Source: Rhynchonema sp. JSB1_4
Lineage: Eukaryota > Nematoda > Chromadorea > Monhysterida > Xyalidae
DNA length: 64,000 nt
Assembly (NCBI GenBank): GCA_030248065.1
Contig: JASAMV010003486.1
Span: forward strand, 1 to 64,000
Reading direction: 5' to 3'
The notes beneath the pieces were generated by a model that had not been told where the DNA came from, did no database searches, and saw only the letters and a list, made by a program, of their open reading frames with translations. Made by a program: the position numbers and the translations under genes. Each line of letters opens with the position of its first letter. Within the stretch, counting starts at the first letter, position 1. Shown here piece after piece: positions 46,501 to 60,000 of the stretch.

Positions 46501-48800
46501 CCTCTGTTTTGGTCTAATCTGCCTGACAATCACGGCCAGAACGAGGTGATGGTTATGTATGCCATACATTTGATTCTGTCTAGGAGTTTGGCTCTAATTT
46601 TCATAAATTGCATGTTTGGCCGAAAATTGGTTGAGGCAGTAATTGCCTTGCTTACTTATCCGTATGTGTTGCGATTACCGGCGAGCTATCGGCCATCGAT
46701 CTCCTGAACAGCGGTAACTTGAATATCAGAGCACCGCCAACTGGCGCATTCTAATGTTTCGCGTGGGTCGTAACAAGCGGCAGTTGCCCAACGAAGACAT
46801 GCATATACACATCAGAGGCGTGCAAAGTGCAATGGATGAAAAGGAACCGAACTGGAGCTATTTCCTGTTTTGCTCATGTGTGCACCCTATTCTGCCGCCA
46901 CTGTGCTTGGACGTTGTGCGCATGTCATGCGGCATGCATTGCGGTCGAGCTGTTTTTTCCTGCCGCTCACCGCGCGCACTTTTGTCCCGCGTTTGAATGT
47001 TCAGAGCACTAGACCATGCCGAACTGTTAGTCCCACCTAACCAACCAACCATGTATCGTGTTGACACCGAAGCTTGTGCATGGCAGGTGCAGAAAAATGG
47101 CTCGTTTTCAAACGCACGCAAGCGCCATCTATGGCATGGTGCAGCTCATGGCCCCTCTGTCTGCACTGCTGTGTCTGCCTGGCATGTGCTAGAACCTCAT
47201 TTATGCGCATGCATACCATGCGGGGTAAGCTTGAAATTATCTGCAAAGAAATACAGCACAGACCAACCATCCTACATAGGCAGTCACGGTACTTCCTTAG
47301 AAATATGATCATGCTTTTAATGATCCTTGGTTACAAAAAAGAACCCTGATTGTCAAGGTGAAGCAAGGCGATTACATTGCAATCGATTGCGGTAGCAATT
47401 GTGCCTTGTCATGCATGTGCACTTGTGCATAACGGTGTCTGTCAACGCACACACGGCCGCAGGCACTTTTCTAATGCCATTTTGCAGTCGTGCTCCCGTA
47501 TAGTCACCATTCCGCAACTTATCACTGGAAAACCATGGCAAAAACTAAATTTTTTCATTCGTGCTGGTGTCCATGGGTACAGTCCTTTCCCTCTCAACAA
47601 CACACTCTTTGACAGTTCGAAATCATTGCTTACTTGAGTGAGCACTGTACTCAGAGCACGGTTAAGACAGACATCTTTTGAGAGTGTGCATTGGCGTATG
47701 CTTTGATCCGACTATCCGTCTTTTCTTGTGGCTTACATTCACTTCGCTTGCGCCACTTACTTGGGTTCCAAGGAGTGTCTGGCAACATTGATGTATGTTT
47801 CGTCTTCTGTGGCCTGTTTGGGCGGATTTTAAGCTAATGAGTCGCTACACTGCAATTATCATTCTTGAAAGCTTTATTAGCTCACGAGGCAACTGCGAAC
47901 ATAGTGCAGTGCCTCAAAGAGGGTCAAGTCTGATGCAGTACTCAACAACATGTACTCCAAGCGGGTCTATACGTGCGTGGCTGCTTGGCTTGTGCAAAGT
48001 TGCAGCCAGCCCGCGGTTCCGTTTCTCTGTTTTTCTCTGATGACAGGCATCCACATCATAGTTTTATCTTCGCACTTTTCGCGTTCAAATTGCTGTCAGA
48101 ACCAAAGTGTGCAAACTTTGCGCGCTTTATCGTTCAAGGCCGCGTTTGTGGAACATTGTTTTGTCCCCGAACTTTCTGGCATTAACCTCGTCCCATTGTA
48201 GGGCTACCACATGTATAAGCTCTGGCACAGGTTCCTGTTTTGTGCCGCATTTTGGGTGCTCTGTATGTTCAATAGCAACAGGTCTCTACGTGCTCGTGTG
48301 TTTGTGAAAAAAATTAACCCAGGCGCCGCTGACACGTGCAAAACTTTTTTGTCGCACAATGCAGATGCTCAGAGTCATACCCAATAGTTTGCCCTTGTAC
48401 CTATGTATACATTAGCTGATGCAAAAGCAGCTGCCTGTGTTTTGTGCTGATGGTGTGCTGTGCTTGGGCTTGGGAACACACACTCTCTCTGTGTGTACCG
48501 CTCAGTGAACAAAATATATTATGTGCATATACGACACGCGGCAAGTTGAGTTGAAAGAAAAAGAGTTGAACATAAAAAATTTTTCACCAGCTTGCCGCCG
48601 CCGGCTGATGTGGACGGTGTAACGCTGCCGCTGCTTAGAATGTCTCGGCAGTCGTTTTCTCGATGTCTACGACTTTAAACAAAATTAACATAAAAATTCA
48701 ATCAAAATGATCTCATTATTTGGATATCATTCGCAATCGATTGATCTGGCTTATCCGTACCGGTTGGTTAAATATTTTCCAAACCAGGTTCGCCTTGTTC
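43568..48800. other. Long intergenic stretch, no gene recognised
   Basis: Only short ORFs, mostly Cys-rich translations of non-coding sequence, and no coherent exon chain. Some of it should be STIM 3' untranslated sequence. The part just before 48801 is likely the promoter and leader of the next gene; a short upstream ORF (ATGTCTCGGCAG, near 48641) precedes it. Confidence 0.45.
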
Positions 48801-50269
48801 ATGATGGCCATTCTTGGCGGTCGATATCCAATCAAACGTGTTCAAAGTTGCAGATTTCGGTACGCAATTCTGTCGTTCGTGCTGCTGCTGGCCGCCAGCA
48901 TGCTCATCTTCTGTTCGTTGCTCAATGTGTGAGTGAGATATAGGGCGATTGCTGTACGTCTGATGGTGGCCCTGAGAATGACATGAGTTGATGTTTCAGT
49001 CAACACACGAGTCTATTCATGCTGGGTCTATGTCTATGGGTATTGGCTTTGTCCGGCCTACGTCTGTCGGTGTTGGCATTCAGATATGGCAGACAAATGC
49101 AGAGGGCTGAATCACAAAGACAGCAAACGGAGAGGGAACATCAACAGGTCGGCCGCTTCTGTGACGACGATTTCTTAGAAATTGTAGTGACCTCAATTAC
49201 GATTTCCGCCGTTCAAGCTTCTTAACCTGCATGGCGAACCATTTTATGACATGCGCGCATAATCTGAGGGACGGCACTCTGGTCTGGCGGCTAGCTAATG
49301 TTTCACAGCCTAACCAACGTTGATTGTTAGGATGGCGAGGTGCCGCGATCTCACGCCCTGATGTTGCCCACAGCGAGTCCAACATCAGCAGCAGCGCTTC
49401 ATTACTGGATGACGGCCACGAGAGCGCTGTCGCCGTTGTCAACCGGCGGGCCCGGCGGTGCTCCACCCGCCTTCAGTGACATCAATGTCTACGAGTACAG
49501 TGCTGCCGTACAACCGCCAAACCCCTATCAACAGGTTGGTTGTGCGTTGTCAACCTTCATTGAAACATCGGGGAGCCAATGTGAGCATAGGATCTTGCGT
49601 ATTTTCAACCGGCTGTCGCAAACCAACGGTGAGCCTGATCGTTACGAATAGAAATGTAAAGCAGATGCCCTGTGGCTGTGACCATGCGGATGTCGCAACC
49701 TCCAAATTTACTGAATTGATTCGGGACTGGGTATTTCACACGCAATAAAGAAACTTCACGCGACTGAGGGCTGTTGACAGGACATGAATGGCAAATTGGG
49801 CTGGCGTCTTTCTCCATCCAGAGAGGCGCAGGTAATGCATTTACGATAGGGACTATAAAAAGAGAGGCCAGACTGCATGTAATGCAATGGAGATGCCAGT
49901 TTGTTGCAGTTGTGGATCCGTCGGTCGATACGCAATGGGTCAGGGTCGACCACCGATGACCCCAGCCGTCTCGAGTCAGTGCCGGTCGATCAACCACCTC
50001 CGAGCTACACCGAGATTGATGGCGAGTCTCTGGACGCACCGAGCTTTGACAATCAGGCTCCTCCCAAGTACGAGGAAATCATGGATCTCACTCATCCGTC
50101 ACCACCTTCTGACGACCAGGAGGCCGACGACACGACATCGCCTCCTTCGGCTGCAGGTGAAACATCACCGATCCTTGTTGACAATGAAGACGATGAGACG
50201 ATTGTGACCAATCAACCGGGCACGAGCTCAGACGAACTGCTAAGCTCTTGTCAACACCAAGCAATCTAG
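48801..50269 (+). CDS. Two-TM protein with C-terminal PPxY motifs
   Basis: Five exons join in phase: 48801-48928, 49000-49147, 49331-49534, 49781-49831, 49910-50269 (296 residues). A short N-terminal basic stretch precedes two hydrophobic segments, AILSFVLLLAASMLIFCSLL and LFMLGLCLWVLALSGL. A polar, Gln/Glu-rich stretch, a Pro/Gly-rich part and an acidic Ser/Pro-rich tail follow. The tail has PPPSYTEI and PPKYEEI, two PPxY motifs that bind WW domains, for example of Nedd4-type ubiquitin ligases. I do not recognise the family; a Nedd4 adaptor-like membrane protein is my inference. The 51-base fourth exon could be skipped without changing frame. The start is the first in-frame ATG after the stop at 48708-48710; an upstream coding exon is not excluded. 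Confidence 0.68.
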
Positions 50270-50883
50270 GGTCTGATTCTAAATTCAAAATATAGTATAG
50301 TTCAGTTGACTACATGTGGTAAAAGTACGTGTTGTTATAACTTTTGCTGGTACATTTTCAATTTCATGTTTTTGTTCTCGCATATTCGTTTGTCTCAATA
50401 ATTGAAGTTTCAGCCCAAATTTCGGATATGTCGAACGGAATATGAGCGTAAACAACTCTGTGATTTGTATACAGTACATGATTATACTGCTGTACATACT
50501 TATGTTTTGACCATGTGCAAAAATACAAACTTTGATGCTTTGTACCAATTCCTTGCCATTGAAAGCACTGTCCGGCAGTCGAAAATCGGAAAACGGATGA
50601 TTGTGAAAGTAGTCCTAGGCAGTGATGTTGGCTGCCTTCAGAACGCATCCACAGCTTTGATGTTGCGCGTGAAGCAGTACCTATATGTTGTCTATCTGTG
50701 TCATCTGGTCTCGACGACAGTTCCCTTTATGATACAAATTTAACCTGAAAAGCTTTTCATTTGAAGAAATCTGGCCTAATCGCGCAATGAACTAAATCAT
50801 CATAAGTTGTTGACGCAACGCTGATCGATAACCGAAACTCGGTGATACCGAAAACGGTGACCACCTGCCTTTGTCCGTTCAGG

Positions 50884-51105
50884 TATAGTCCAACAACAGC
50901 TAATGCAGAATTTATGTCCACTGCGTTGCCTGATCCGCCAAGCACATAACGCGTGATGCAACATTACAAGCACAGACAGGCAGTCAGCTTGTGTGTGTTG
51001 GCTGGCTGCGTGGGTGTGTTTATAATGTTGCATCACGCGTTACGTGCTTGGCGGATCAGGCAACGCAGTGGACATAAATTCTGCATTAGGTGTTGTTGGA
51101 CTATA
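50884..51105. repeat. Inverted repeat, two 83-bp arms
   Basis: Arms 50884-50966 and 51023-51105 are nearly perfect inverted copies around a 56-bp spacer. Probably a small foldback element; no target duplication was seen. Confidence 0.8.
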
Positions 51106-52562
51106 TCTGCTCTGGCGTTGATAACATCAGCATTTTCCCACGCTGGGAACAGTCAGGAACTGCAGGCTTATTCTCGTAAGAAGGGCGAATGCAACAGATT
51201 GTACCTAGGTTCTTCAATGAAGAAAACTTACTTTATTTGTCTGGGATTCCAACCCGCAGCCTCTGGGTTCAGTGCCTGGGTGGGTCTGCGTACCATTCCC
51301 AGACGAAGAGTCCAAGAAACTGTCATTTTGCTTGTAAAAAGTAGTCATGTGCGAGGTGTGGGCAAGATGTTGACATTTTGCGTCTTTCTCTCAGCTGACG
51401 CACGCATCAAGGCATCACTCTTCATTGACGCGATATTACTTGGATGATCTGATTCGTCTACTGGTTCGAGAGATCCGTTCCTGCAGGTTCAACCGACGAG
51501 CTGTTGTTTAGCCGTTTTAGAGTCATGTCCTCAAAACCATCGAGTCATTCCCCATGTCGTATGCTGAATCGTGTCAACTGCGGTTTCTGGGTCCCCCTCC
51601 CCCGATCTGTTCCTTCGGCACGTCTGTCATACACAACAGGCCCCACGATCGCTGACACAAGCGCATCCTTATGCATTCTGATACGATGATGCCCATCCTC
51701 TGCTTCTGTCTACGTTGCCTTAGCAATGGCACTTGTACAGCTCGCGTGACACACGGACATGTGATAGGCACTTTGTGATCCGAGATTATTATTTTCTGGC
51801 GGAATTGTTTATTCGTTGGTGGAGGCAATAACGGTTGTTGTTCTTGTCAACATTCGAGACAGCTTCGCATTTGCTGCATTGTGACAGTTTATCCACACAG
51901 ACGTCGTATGAGTGAAGTACATCCTACCTACCAAGGTATATCATAAACGAGAAAAACAAATTTGCCACATTGCATGTGAAAGTTTTGTGGTACATACATA
52001 GTTCACATAACAAGTACATTAGTTCCTAAAGTAAGAGAACCCCACTGGTGGCTTTCAAAATTCCTTAAGCCGTTGTGTCGGTTATGCATGCACATAAACA
52101 CAGCTCAGTGACGGTAAGCCGACTCGCGCACAAAGGCGTGCTTAATTAGAAAGGCGATATTATTAAAGACGCCCATCTAAGCCTGAAATCTAGCAACAAG
52201 ACATTAATCTTTCATGGCTCTTCGCTCGGACATGTTATTGAGCTGCACCGAAAATGAATCACAACATCCGCAGAACAGTCCAGCTCTGAGAGTTTGCGAA
52301 ACCCTATCATATGCATCTTGGGCCATGCACAGTCAACGTATAGGCATACGTGAGCGTTTAGATATACCTGTGTGTCTATGATACATTTGGGGTCACATTT
52401 TCATTTATCCATATAAATAATTCGTCTGTTTCTTGTTGTACGACTCAGTCTCATATGATTTCGGGCGTGTGATTAAACTGACGCACACGTATACATTAGC
52501 TTGAAGTACATAGAGTGTTGCAAATTTGCTTGAAAAAGGAGCTTAGCAAGCATCCAACATAA
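51106..52562. other. Intergenic stretch upstream of the ankyrin gene
   Basis: No gene seen. It should hold the promoter of the gene starting at 52563. Confidence 0.4.
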
Positions 52563-54082
52563 ATGTACGCAAATGTATGTCCACGGATGCGTATCTTCCA
52601 CAGCATTTCGTCCGTGAACCCGCCGCGTCCACTTGGTGCGACGACGACCGACAACAACTCACAGACGGACAGCATCGTCATGGTGACGCACAAGAACAAC
52701 AAACTGCACGCGTCAGGCGCATTGGAGTCGGTGCCATCGGATGCAGCCGTGCAGACAATGTTGGATGGCAATGACACGGCGGCACTCGAACAACTCGTGC
52801 TCAATGGATTGGGACACATGTTGTCCGGCAAACGCAGCAATCACTCGAGCACACGCGCGTTCCTCACCGCATGCAAGCCATACATGGTTAGTCGATGGAG
52901 TTGTTGCACTATTTTTTGTAGCACCTACTGTACGTGACAGTTTGGAATTTTATGGACACATTGTACAGTGAGTTCGGGCAAGCGCCTATACATAATGTGA
53001 CTGGACCACATCTGATCACGAACGGTCAACCGCTTAAACCAAGATCTCAGCCCAGATCTGCGTATTACATATGCCTAGGCTTTAAGCCCAAGATCCCTGC
53101 CGGTAGCTGAATGGCTTGCAAATGTGTAAGTGCGTGGCGCGCTCCATCAGTACACTACAGATACATACCCTTGACCGGACCTTGTGACGTGCGTATGCTT
53201 TGCTTGACCCAAAGGTTTTTCCAACATCCTCCGACTGACAACAGCACATTCGATAGACCTTATATAGTTCCGTTCAAGAACACAATCAATGACACCATCC
53301 CAGGACGCAGTGGACACGCTACTTCGTGCGGCGGTGACAGGCGATCTGCACACGGTGCAGCATTTGATCAACTACAAGAACGCTCTGCACGCACGACATC
53401 CGATGACTGCGGCGACAATGCTCCATCTCGCCAGTCTGTTTGGTCATTTGGATCTGTTGCGACTGTTGGTGCGAAAGGCCGATGTGCACCTGATCAATGC
53501 ACAGGACAGGGTGTGTGCGAGCACAACTGAGTGTAACAAAGCTGCTAACGTTTGACTTCACAAACACAGTGTGTTGGATCAAGCCTGTGATTTGAGTCTC
53601 ATTTGATCTTCCACGTGGTGGTCAAGCCGGGCTTGTCGAATGACCACACGGGTTCATATCGATCAGGTCAGGCACATCACAAGTCTGTTTGTGAGAACAG
53701 ACCGAATTGAACAAAAGTCCCTGCTGTTACATCAGTGCTGTAGTTGATGCAAGTTGTTGAAGCGCCAGTCGGACATTGATGATCGTCATTTTTTGTCAGG
53801 AGCTTCGCACAGCGTTGCACTACGCGGCATTGGTGGCACACGTCACGCATAATGCATCCTTCTATGATGTGCTCGTTGCGAATGGAGCCAATGTGGAAAC
53901 GGTAGACTCGGTCAGTGATGTTTCACATGTTTGCTTGCCGTGTCTTTTGTGGTCTTACGATAGCATCATGAATGCGTTTCTTTGTCCAACTGCCAACACT
54001 TTGCAGGAAGGCTACACGCCGCAGCAATACCTGTTGGAGGCTGGCGTGCACAACTTGGACTATCTGCGCCGTCAGAATATCT
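52563..54082 (+). other. Ankyrin module 1 (exons 1-4)
   Basis: Linker LEQLVLNGLGHMLSG, ankyrin stretch TLLRAAVTGDLHTVQHLI, MLHLASLFGHLDLLRLL, RTALHYAALVAHV and cap GYTPQQYLLEAG. It has the unique N-terminal lead of the protein and ends in phase 1. Confidence 0.8.
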
Positions 54083-57000
54083 GTAAGTCAACAACGTTCA
54101 GTTGCTGATCCGTATTTAAAAAATCAAGTAGCTAAAACTTCACAGTCTTTTCTTCCTGAGAACATAGATTTCGGTAGCGGAAGGCCACCTTTTCAGATCC
54201 ACTAGAGTCGCTGGATGAAGTTGATGAACTGATTCTGCACGGTGACGAACAAGCACTGGAGAAACTGGCAAGTGCTATAGCTGCACATTTGATCAAATGC
54301 TCGTTTTCGGCCTCAGTGACGCCGCCCACACAATGCAAGCTAATTGCTGGAGTTCGGGGTTAGCAGGTCTCCCGCGCCATGCTGCACGTGAATATGACCC
54401 GCTAATCCGCCTGCACTGTGTCTGCCTAAATTCAAATCCGGCGTTCAAATCTGTAAAGGGCCCCTCAGTAAGAGAAATATGCAACGCTGCGCTTCATATC
54501 TGCGTGTTTGCAGGTTCTCGATGGGAACTACTATCTTTTGTCCGACAAGGTGTTTCCACCCGATCAGCAGGACATGTTGCGTCGTCTCAAACGTCTTCGG
54601 GTGAATTCAGTTGACAGCCTATTGGTCCACATAATAATTATGTCGAAAGTATCTTTTTGTGAAGAAGTCCATAAATCAACATCAGTTTGTTCGCACAGGA
54701 CCGTATTCTGGCGATCCATCAAGCCATCGCTGAGGGCGATCAGTTCAGCGTGAAGCAGCTGCTGGACAAAGTGCTGCAAGGCGGTCGATTGCAGACAGGT
54801 AACCCAAATTGAGTGCTCCCTTTAAAGTCCGAATTATACGGCTCACAGAAGTGCCACGACCCAAAGGATGGAGCTCCGTATTCTAATGTCTCAGGTGCCA
54901 GTCCGTTGCACACCGCTGTGCACTACGAGCAATACGAACTGGTCGAATACATGACACTGTTGTATCCGGGATGTGTTGATTACGTGGACAAGGTACAGTG
55001 ACATTGGTGTAGGGAATTGGTCAGATCTTGCTGCCTGGCGTAAAGAGAAGTCATTCCTTGCAGTTTGGCGGTTGAGTAGTCATTTGAATTCAGTCAAATG
55101 TCACATGTTGGGGCGTTGACCCATGGTGACACTCTTGACCACTGAATTCTGCGCTATCCATTGAAATAAAATGTGGGTGTGGGGTGTCTTAAAGTCCAGA
55201 TGTTCCACCCCCCAGTGCACCGTCGTCAAGTCCAACGCAACCGTCCGTTTGTGTGTGGCGCTACACAAGTGACAGCCTCCAGTTCAAGGCATTTAGAACC
55301 TGACATCATTTATGATGGCTGTTCCTTTGTTTGTCATGAGAAACAACAGACCTGAAGCAAACGAATGAACAACACTTTCTTTTCAAAGCAGCTCTTTGTT
55401 GTACTGTGTGCAACGTGCCATGCACAGGGTGGTGTACGCTGCGCTATCAGCCCCCAAGGATTATGCACATCCAAGCACATTCATTCAGTCACTAATGAGA
55501 CACATTACACTTTAGTAACCTCACTCGCTCATTAGTCATATAGCTGACTCGGTTGATGCGTTTGTCGTACACAATTCGCTGACCTGCTATACCTAATGTC
55601 TTCATGCCTTAAAAGTCGCGGAATACTTAAAATAGGGCTGTTGCTTGCTTGGAGTGGACATTTTCACTACACGTTAATAGAATAAACATATTAACAGCAC
55701 AAATACGATCCACAGCTGGTTCTGGGACGTTTCCGATGATGCATGCTGAGAAACGCAGCCACAACTTGTTTTCTGATTTGCTGTCTAGCATATGCCCGCT
55801 TGTAACTCAGGAAGTATGGGTATCTTTATGCACAGCCTACCTACATTTAGTCATCATTGTATAACCCGTGTATAGTCCATACCAACTTTGCGCGGACATG
55901 TTTGACCCGGACACGGACAATTAACATGAATTTTTTTGAGCTTGGACTTGTCAATACGTAACAATAACCACCCAGTAGCTAACGTTTTTCTGGGCCATTA
56001 TTCTTGTCTGACATGACACACGGCTCGGTGGCAGTTCTTTGGTTTTGAAAAGTGAAAGGAATACAATACGTCCTCACAAAGTTGATTACAGAGTCATGAT
56101 GCACTGTGCAGCAATATTTGTAATAAGAAGCTTAATGTTCGGTTCGCGGTGAGCGTCGGCACCGGAAATGTATCCATAATGACATTAGCTGCCCGGTCAA
56201 TCCCCCACTCTCAAACAACACTACCCCTTAGCAACCGACCTATGGCATTTCAAAACACACAAATCTGGGACCCCGTATGTAGTTCAGTAATGGCCCATTT
56301 TTATGGTCATGCTGGTATACGTACTGTAGATCGTACACAAAGCCATTGTTGTTCAAAATATTGCAACATTGTAACTTTATTCGTGTTTTTTCTTTTCATC
56401 CGATATCCTATGGCTTATACACTGTCGTCAACTTTGCTCGTCAACTCGCATGTACCGGCTGCTTGAATTGACGACTGTATCATGAGTCGATATGCTGAGT
56501 AAGGTGTTCCCTTCAATGTGATCATGGTTTCAGTGCGAGCGTTCAGCGTTGCACTACGCGGCCTTGTTGCACGAATCGAGTCGCGATCGATTCACCCAGT
56601 TGTTGTTGAAGGCCGGCGCCGATCAGAACAAATCGGACGAGGTGTGTGTTTGCCTGATTGATCAAGGCCGACTAGCCATGTGCATGGCCGCATTGCAGTG
56701 GGGTCACACGTACCGGTACTACGAGGAGCGTCCACCGTTGGCCGACAAAGTGCGTCACAACATTGTCAAACAGCAATCGATCGATCGACGACGTGTCACT
56801 CTGGCAAAGCAGGCCAGCGAACGCAGAATGTGTCGGTGGTGCCTAATTGATACTTTCTCTTTCATGGCATTCACTTTCACGCGAACTGCGCGTATGACAC
56901 GATAACGATTGCAGCTCGACAGAACACCGTCGACAGTTCGCCAACGGCCAAGCCATCGGAGAAGGAGCTGCAGGAATTGATCGAAAAGGGTAATCATCAT

Positions 57001-60000
57001 GATTTTCTGGAAAAAGTCATGGTCGAAGGCGGAGAATGGTGCGTGCAACGCCTGAATTTTAAAGTCATATCGTTTCAGCATGATGATTCATGATTTTTAT
57101 ATGATAACGGATTTTTTATGATGTTTCGTATCAGGTACATTGAACAGTGGTCAAAGAAGTATTCGGAAGTGCTCAGTTTCTACGAACACTACAAACAAAC
57201 ACAAGTAAGCACAAGGTATTTCATATCAATGTCATCCACCAGTTATGTACATCCAAACGGTTTTGATCGCTCAGGGAAAAATGCGTTCGGTACGTGACGC
57301 GATCAACGACGGTGGACTGAAACGGGTAAAAAGTCTGTTGACAAATCAGAAGAAACTGGGCTCCAGTCAGGATTTCAGGTGGATAATTGAACCAATCCAG
57401 ATCTTGACCATCATTTCCATCGTTCAAATTGTAAATCCTACAGCGGCTCCACCCCGCTTCACATGGCCGTGCGTGGCGAAGCACTTGAAATCGCCAAGTA
57501 CTTGTCCGACACCTATCCGGCAACGATCCGAGTCGCTGACAAGGTGATTTTGTCATTTGTTTCACACGCAATGCTGCAGTGAATGAGCGCAAGCATATTG
57601 TAATGAGATTGAACCATTCCAAGCGTGTTTTCAGTTCGGTCGTACACCATTGCATTACGCGGCGGTGTTGAAAGAACGAGTGATTTATGATATGCTGATC
57701 GCAAAAGGAGCTGATGTGAACGCCGAGGACAAGGTTTGTTCTGCTCTGCTCTTTATGAATCCTTCGGATCGCAACACCAATTCCAGACGGGCAACACACC
57801 AGCGCAATACCTGACCAATCCAACTGCACTGCGTGCCGACATGGAGACTGTGTCTGTGAAGAGCCAGATTGGTGATGTCGACGTCGATGATCTGGCTGAA
57901 ATGGATGACATGATGGAAGGTATGCTCGCGTGTATGTAGCGCAGTCGGGGTTAGATCGCTGTTGCTCAAGCGTGAGTAACATAGGGTTCGACACCCGCAC
58001 GGTGATATGGGCCTTTCATTGTTTTGCCAGCTTCGGGTATGCCTGCACATTATACACGACTAGAAATTCAGTTTTTCAATGTTTAGTGGTAGGTTTGGGG
58101 CGCAAAAGCCAGTCCAAAATGTTGTCCAGTGGTGATTGTTTGGACCAGGTGCGCCATCGGAGGCCGAGATCACGGATTGGCTGAAGAACGGCGACATTGA
58201 ATCGCTGGAGAAACTGGTGTTGGACGGTCGATCGCACATGTTGAGTGACCGAGTGTCGGACCATCACGCCACCGCTGACTTTCTCAAGGCGTTGCCACAA
58301 TATCAGGTGTCTGAGCTCGTAGAGTTCGTGTGTGGTGCCATGAAACATCATCGCACATTTTTTCAGCAAAAAATCGACGCGATCCACCGAGCAGTGGAGG
58401 ACGGCGACGTGCGTCGTGTGCGCAATCTCATAGATCGATCGCCATTGGCAATTGCCCGGGATCGAAACGGACTGACGCCGCTGCATAAGGTATACGGTAA
58501 TAATTACAGTAACCCGGCAGCGTTCAAGTGTCAAAATCATTTATTGCTCAGGCGGTCACCTACGCTCAAACAGACACCATTCGTTTCATGCTCGCGAAGT
58601 TCCCGCAGACGGTGAATATGGTGGACAGGGTTAGTTAGCCCTCGTATTCTTCTTGCTGGGTATATGGTGAGGTACATATGTTCAGGTATATATGTACATA
58701 TAAGGTGTACATATATACCCATGGCAATTTTATGTCACGTGCCACACACTAAGATTAAATCCTGATTTCGCTACAGCTTGTTACTTGATTAGGTGGGGAG
58801 ACGAGTATCAGACGCACGTACAATGCTCGTCATAATGCATGGTATAAGGACTTGAGCTAATCAAAGCTATCCACTTGTTTTTAATGAAGTTTTACTAGTT
58901 TCATGCAGGACTGCTTCATAGCATGCTGTGGTTGTCCACCAATAGTGATCGAATAAAATTTTCGATCAAGTGTTTTTCAAGCCCCGCATACCTTAAAACT
59001 CCACATCTACCCTTCGTACCTATGGTATGTATCTAATGCACGACGTGTTTTGCTTTCAGTCTGGTCGCACTGCGCTGCATTACGCAGCCGCCGATCGCAA
59101 CGGAAGTCATTTTGTGAAAATTCTGCAGAAAGCCGGTGCTGACGCGTTCATTGAAGACAAGGTGCACACCTGATGCTTATATGTACAATAACCGATGTCC
59201 ATTCCATGTACCGTAATCACCTGCAGCACGGTCACACCCCGTTCTATTACCGCACGAATCCGGAAAGCCTCAGTTTGAAGATCATCAAAGACGCTGCCGT
59301 CATGGATCAGTTGATGGCCGGCGAACCGTCGCGACCATTGTTGCAGGGTGGGTGGCCTTGAAGGATTAGGCAATCTACAACGCTTTGCCTTGACCAGTCA
59401 GGGAGAAATCGTCATTTGTTTCAGATCTGGAGGAAGACATCCTGGACTGGTTGCAAAGCGGCAACATTGGCAAACTGGAGGAGCTGGTACTGAACGGATA
59501 TGGGGACCTGTTGCTGGGACGAACGCATGATGTGAACAACGCCGAGGTGATCGACTTTTTGGAGATACTGCCGCAGTATCAGTCAAAGATACAGGTACTG
59601 ATAAGTGTATTGATTGGCTGATTGAACGAATGTTTGAATTGTTTGTAAAACGCGCTGCATTTGTCTCCGTTGTTCTGCAGGCCATCCACCGTGCCGTGCA
59701 GTACGGCAACATTCGTGATCTGCGCGCACTGGCAGACAGGAAAAAGTTGTCGCTCTGTCGCGACAGTCGCGGTGAGCATCAAAATGTTGTCAAAACTTTT
59801 CCATGATAAGCAAATAAGTTAAAATAAAGTCAAGATCAAACCTTGTACGTGTATTGTTGCAGGTGCCACACCACTGCACAATGCCATCATCTTTATGCAG
59901 AAGGATATCACCAAATATCTGCTCAAGAACTACCCGCAAGCCGTCAATGCACAGGATCACGTCAGTTGACAAGACAAGGTAACACTCAGGAATTTCGGCA

